DNA of 8,655 nucleotides from DASSZN01 sp035702805 (GTDB lineage: Bacteria > Chloroflexota > Chloroflexia > Thermomicrobiales > Thermomicrobiaceae). A program made the translations under genes and the position numbers. Below the pieces are notes generated by a model. The model was not told the DNA's origin, did not search any database, and saw only the letters and a program-made list of their open reading frames with translations. Of the stretch, positions 6,790 to 8,655 are shown piece by piece. How positions within the stretch are numbered: position 1 is the stretch's first letter; every line of letters starts with the position of its first letter. The stretch spans positions 1 through 8,655 of the forward strand of contig DASSZN010000250.1 of NCBI GenBank assembly GCA_035702805.1, given 5' to 3'.

Positions 6790-7308
6790 TCAGGCGACCG
6801 CCTCCTCGCGCACCACCACCGCGCCGCTGCCCCGCTCTATGGCGGCGCAGCCGGTCCGCGCGATCTCCTTGATCCCGTAGGGGCGCACCAGCGTGATCAG
6901 CGAGTCGATCTTCTCGCTCGGCCCGGTGACCTCGATCACCAGCGTGTCGGGCGCCGCGTCGACGATGCGCGCCCGGTAGACCTCGGAGACCAGCCGCATG
7001 ATATCACCGCGCGTCCGCTCGCTCGCCGCGACCTTGACCAGCGCCAGCTCGCGCTGGATCAGGTTCTCGCCGGTCACGTCGGTCACCTTGATGACCTCGA
7101 GCAGCTTGTAGAGCTGCTTCGTCAGCTGCTCGACCGTGCGGTCATCCCCCTGGATCACCAGCGTCATCCGCGACAGCCCCGGCGTCTCGCTGTGCCCGAC
7201 CGAGATGCTGTCCACGTTGAAGCCGCGCTGACGGAACAGGCTCATCACCCGGTTCATCACCCCCGGGTGGTCCTCGACCAGCACCGCGAGCGTGTGTCGT
7301 CGCATCAT
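6790..7308 (-). CDS. ilvN: Acetolactate synthase small (regulatory) subunit
   Basis: The 172-residue product has an N-terminal ACT domain (about 5-78) with VEDHPGVMNRVMSLFRQRGF (11-30), then the ALS small-subunit C-terminal domain (about 82-160) ending in IARTGCAAIERG. It binds the catalytic subunit, raises its activity and confers valine feedback inhibition through the ACT dimer interface. Asn31 and Gly16 match E. coli IlvH valine-site residues Asn29 and Gly14, while Asp13 replaces Asn11, a change also common in other bacteria. The same frame stays open upstream inside ilvB, but the family start is MMRRHTLAVL. Two consecutive ATGs (7308 and 7305) follow GGAG at 5 and 8 nt. The first overlaps the ilvB stop as ATGA, indicating translational coupling and 1:1 expression. 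Confidence 0.96.
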   Translation of the reverse strand: MMRRHTLAVLVEDHPGVMNRVMSLFRQRGFNVDSISVGHSETPGLSRMTLVIQGDDRTVEQLTKQLYKLLEVIKVTDVTGENLIQRELALVKVAASERTRGDIMRLVSEVYRARIVDAAPDTLVIEVTGPSEKIDSLITLVRPYGIKEIARTGCAAIERGSGAVVVREEAVA

Positions 7309-8655
7309 TCCCACTCCAGGTCCTCTTCGATCATGTCGCGGATCGAGGCCCCCGACGGGATCATCGGGAAGACGTTCTCTTCCTGGTTGACCCGGAACTC
7401 GAGCACCGTCGGCCCGTCGACGGCCCGCGCCCAGGCGATGGCGTCGTCCACCTCGTCCGGGTGGCAGACCCGTCGCGCCGGGATGCCGTACGCCTGCGCC
7501 AGCAGCATGAAGTCCGGCCCGCTGATCGGGGTCTCCGAGTAGTTGCGGTTGTGGAACAGCTGCTGCCACTGCCGCACCATGCCCAGGTAGCCGTTGTTGA
7601 CGATCGCCAGCTTGACCCGCGCGCCCTCCTGGACGACGGTGGCCAGCTCGAACATCGTCATCTGGACGCCGCCGTCGCCGACCACCGCCCAGACCTCCGC
7701 CTCGGGCCGGGCCAGCGCCGCCCCCAGCGCCGAGGGCAGGCCGTAGCCCATCGTCCCCAGCCCGCCGGAGGTGATCCACTGGTGCGGGGTGTCGCAGGGG
7801 TAGAACTGCGCGGTCCACATCTGGTGCTGGCCGACGTCGGTCGTCACCACCGCGTTCCCGCCGGTGAGGGCGTGCAGGCGCTCGACCACGTACTGCGGCG
7901 CCAGCGGCCCGCGCGGGTTGACCGGGCCGGCCGGCGGCCGCTTGCGCCAGGTCGCCAGCAGGTCGAGCCACGGGTCGTGGTTCAGCTCTCCCACCTGGTC
8001 GAGCAGGATCTTCACCGTCTCGCGCGCGTCCCCCACCACCGGCACGTCCGCCGGCACGTTCTTGCCGATCTCGGCCGGGTCGATGTCGATGTGGATCACC
8101 TTCGCGTGAGGCGCGAACTCGCTCAGCCGGCCGGTGACCCGGTCGTCGAAGCGCATGCCGATCGCGACCAGCACGTCCGCCTCGTTGATGGCGTGGTTGG
8201 CGTGGGCGAAGCCGTGCATCCCGACCATCCCCAGGCAGAGGGGGTGGGAGCCGGGAAAGCCGCCGATGCCGAGCAGGGTCAGCCCGACCGGGATCTGCGC
8301 CCGCTCGGCGAACGCCACCAGCTCGTCGGTCGCGCCGGAGACCAGGATGCCGTGCCCGGCCAGGATCAGCGGGCGCTCGGCGCTCCGCAGCAGCTCGGCG
8401 GCGCGGCGCACCTGCCGGCGGTGCGGCACGATCGTCGGGCGGTAGCCGGGCAGGTTGACCGGGTCGGCCGGGGCCAGCTCCCCCTCGCCGAGCAGCACGT
8501 CCTTCGGCAGGTCGACCAGCACCGGACCGGGCCGGCCCGTCTTGGCCAGGTGGAACGCCTTCTGGATGGTCGGGCCGATGTCCTCGACGCGGCGCACGAT
8601 GAAGTTGTGCTTGGTGATCGGCAGGGTGATGCCGGTGATGTCGATCTCCTGGAAG
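7305..8655 (-). CDS. ilvB: Acetolactate synthase large (catalytic) subunit, 5' end cut off by window
   Basis: This thiamine-diphosphate- and FAD-dependent subunit condenses two pyruvates, or pyruvate and 2-oxobutyrate, as the first committed step of branched-chain amino acid synthesis. About 449 residues are visible. The frame stays open to the window edge and begins with FQEIDITGITLPITKHNF, a conserved family stretch, so roughly 115 N-terminal residues, including the TPP-activating glutamate, lie outside. Visible features are the FAD/central domain motif RFDDRVTG (around 8151-8130) and the TPP/Mg2+ motif GDGG...NN with normal spacing (7679-7593), followed by GYLGMVRQWQ. A GTG at 8597 is internal and should not be taken as the start. 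The stop codon overlaps the ilvN start. Other TPP enzymes (glyoxylate carboligase, oxalyl-CoA decarboxylase) are unlikely, given the adjoining ilvN and ilvC and the ITKHNF segment. Confidence 0.97.
   Translation of the reverse strand, partial: FQEIDITGITLPITKHNFIVRRVEDIGPTIQKAFHLAKTGRPGPVLVDLPKDVLLGEGELAPADPVNLPGYRPTIVPHRRQVRRAAELLRSAERPLILAGHGILVSGATDELVAFAERAQIPVGLTLLGIGGFPGSHPLCLGMVGMHGFAHANHAINEADVLVAIGMRFDDRVTGRLSEFAPHAKVIHIDIDPAEIGKNVPADVPVVGDARETVKILLDQVGELNHDPWLDLLATWRKRPPAGPVNPRGPLAPQYVVERLHALTGGNAVVTTDVGQHQMWTAQFYPCDTPHQWITSGGLGTMGYGLPSALGAALARPEAEVWAVVGDGGVQMTMFELATVVQEGARVKLAIVNNGYLGMVRQWQQLFHNRNYSETPISGPDFMLLAQAYGIPARRVCHPDEVDDAIAWARAVDGPTVLEFRVNQEENVFPMIPSGASIRDMIEEDLEWE

Noticed and set aside
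7309..7971. N-terminal extension of ilvN inside ilvB
   Set aside because: The same frame is open upstream, but the translation there is an Arg/Gly/Ala-rich shadow of ilvB. IlvN homologues start at the ATGA overlap.

Overview
The window is a GC-rich bacterial chromosomal segment (well above 60% GC by eye, not counted). It shows strong Shine-Dalgarno sites, ATG/GTG starts and an almost entirely housekeeping gene set. I see no integrase, transposase, tRNA, rRNA, CRISPR array or phage gene. Protein style and GC would fit a GC-rich soil or sediment lineage, for example Desulfobacterota/Binatota/Rokubacteria-like or Actinobacteria-like, but I cannot fix the phylum from sequence alone.

Layout, left to right. 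A palindromic hairpin (30-50) lies just past the end of larE. larE (69-914, minus) encodes an ATP-dependent sulfur transferase of nickel-pincer cofactor synthesis. It diverges across a 292-nt gap from a plus-strand gene (1207-2259) for a multi-spanning membrane protein of the LPG_synthase_TM/UPF0104 (AglD-like) family. That gene converges on pnp across a 90-nt gap holding a GC-rich hairpin. pnp (2350-4845, minus) encodes polynucleotide phosphorylase with the full catalytic core, KH and S1 domains, plus an unusual Arg/Gly/Glu-rich repetitive tail of about 125 residues. Upstream are a structured 318-nt leader/intergenic region, then rpsO (5164-5433, minus; ribosomal protein S15), then the branched-chain amino acid genes ilvC (5693-6712), ilvN (6790-7308) and ilvB (7305-8655, cut by the window edge), all on the minus strand.

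How they work together. ilvB-ilvN-ilvC form an apparent operon, with a 4-nt ATGA overlap between ilvB and ilvN and a 77-nt gap before ilvC. It supplies acetolactate synthase (catalytic plus regulatory subunit) and ketol-acid reductoisomerase, the first two steps of valine/isoleucine synthesis. rpsO-pnp is the widespread ribosome/RNA-decay pair. It is separated from ilvC by 259 nt that carry a plausible rpsO promoter and weak hairpins. The rpsO-pnp gap has three stem-loops, including a 17-position imperfect helix of the kind known to mediate pnp autoregulation in other bacteria.

I found no convincing novel multi-gene system. The items most worth a second look are the repetitive PNPase tail, the structured pnp leader, the three-cysteine LarE, and the palindrome at the left edge.
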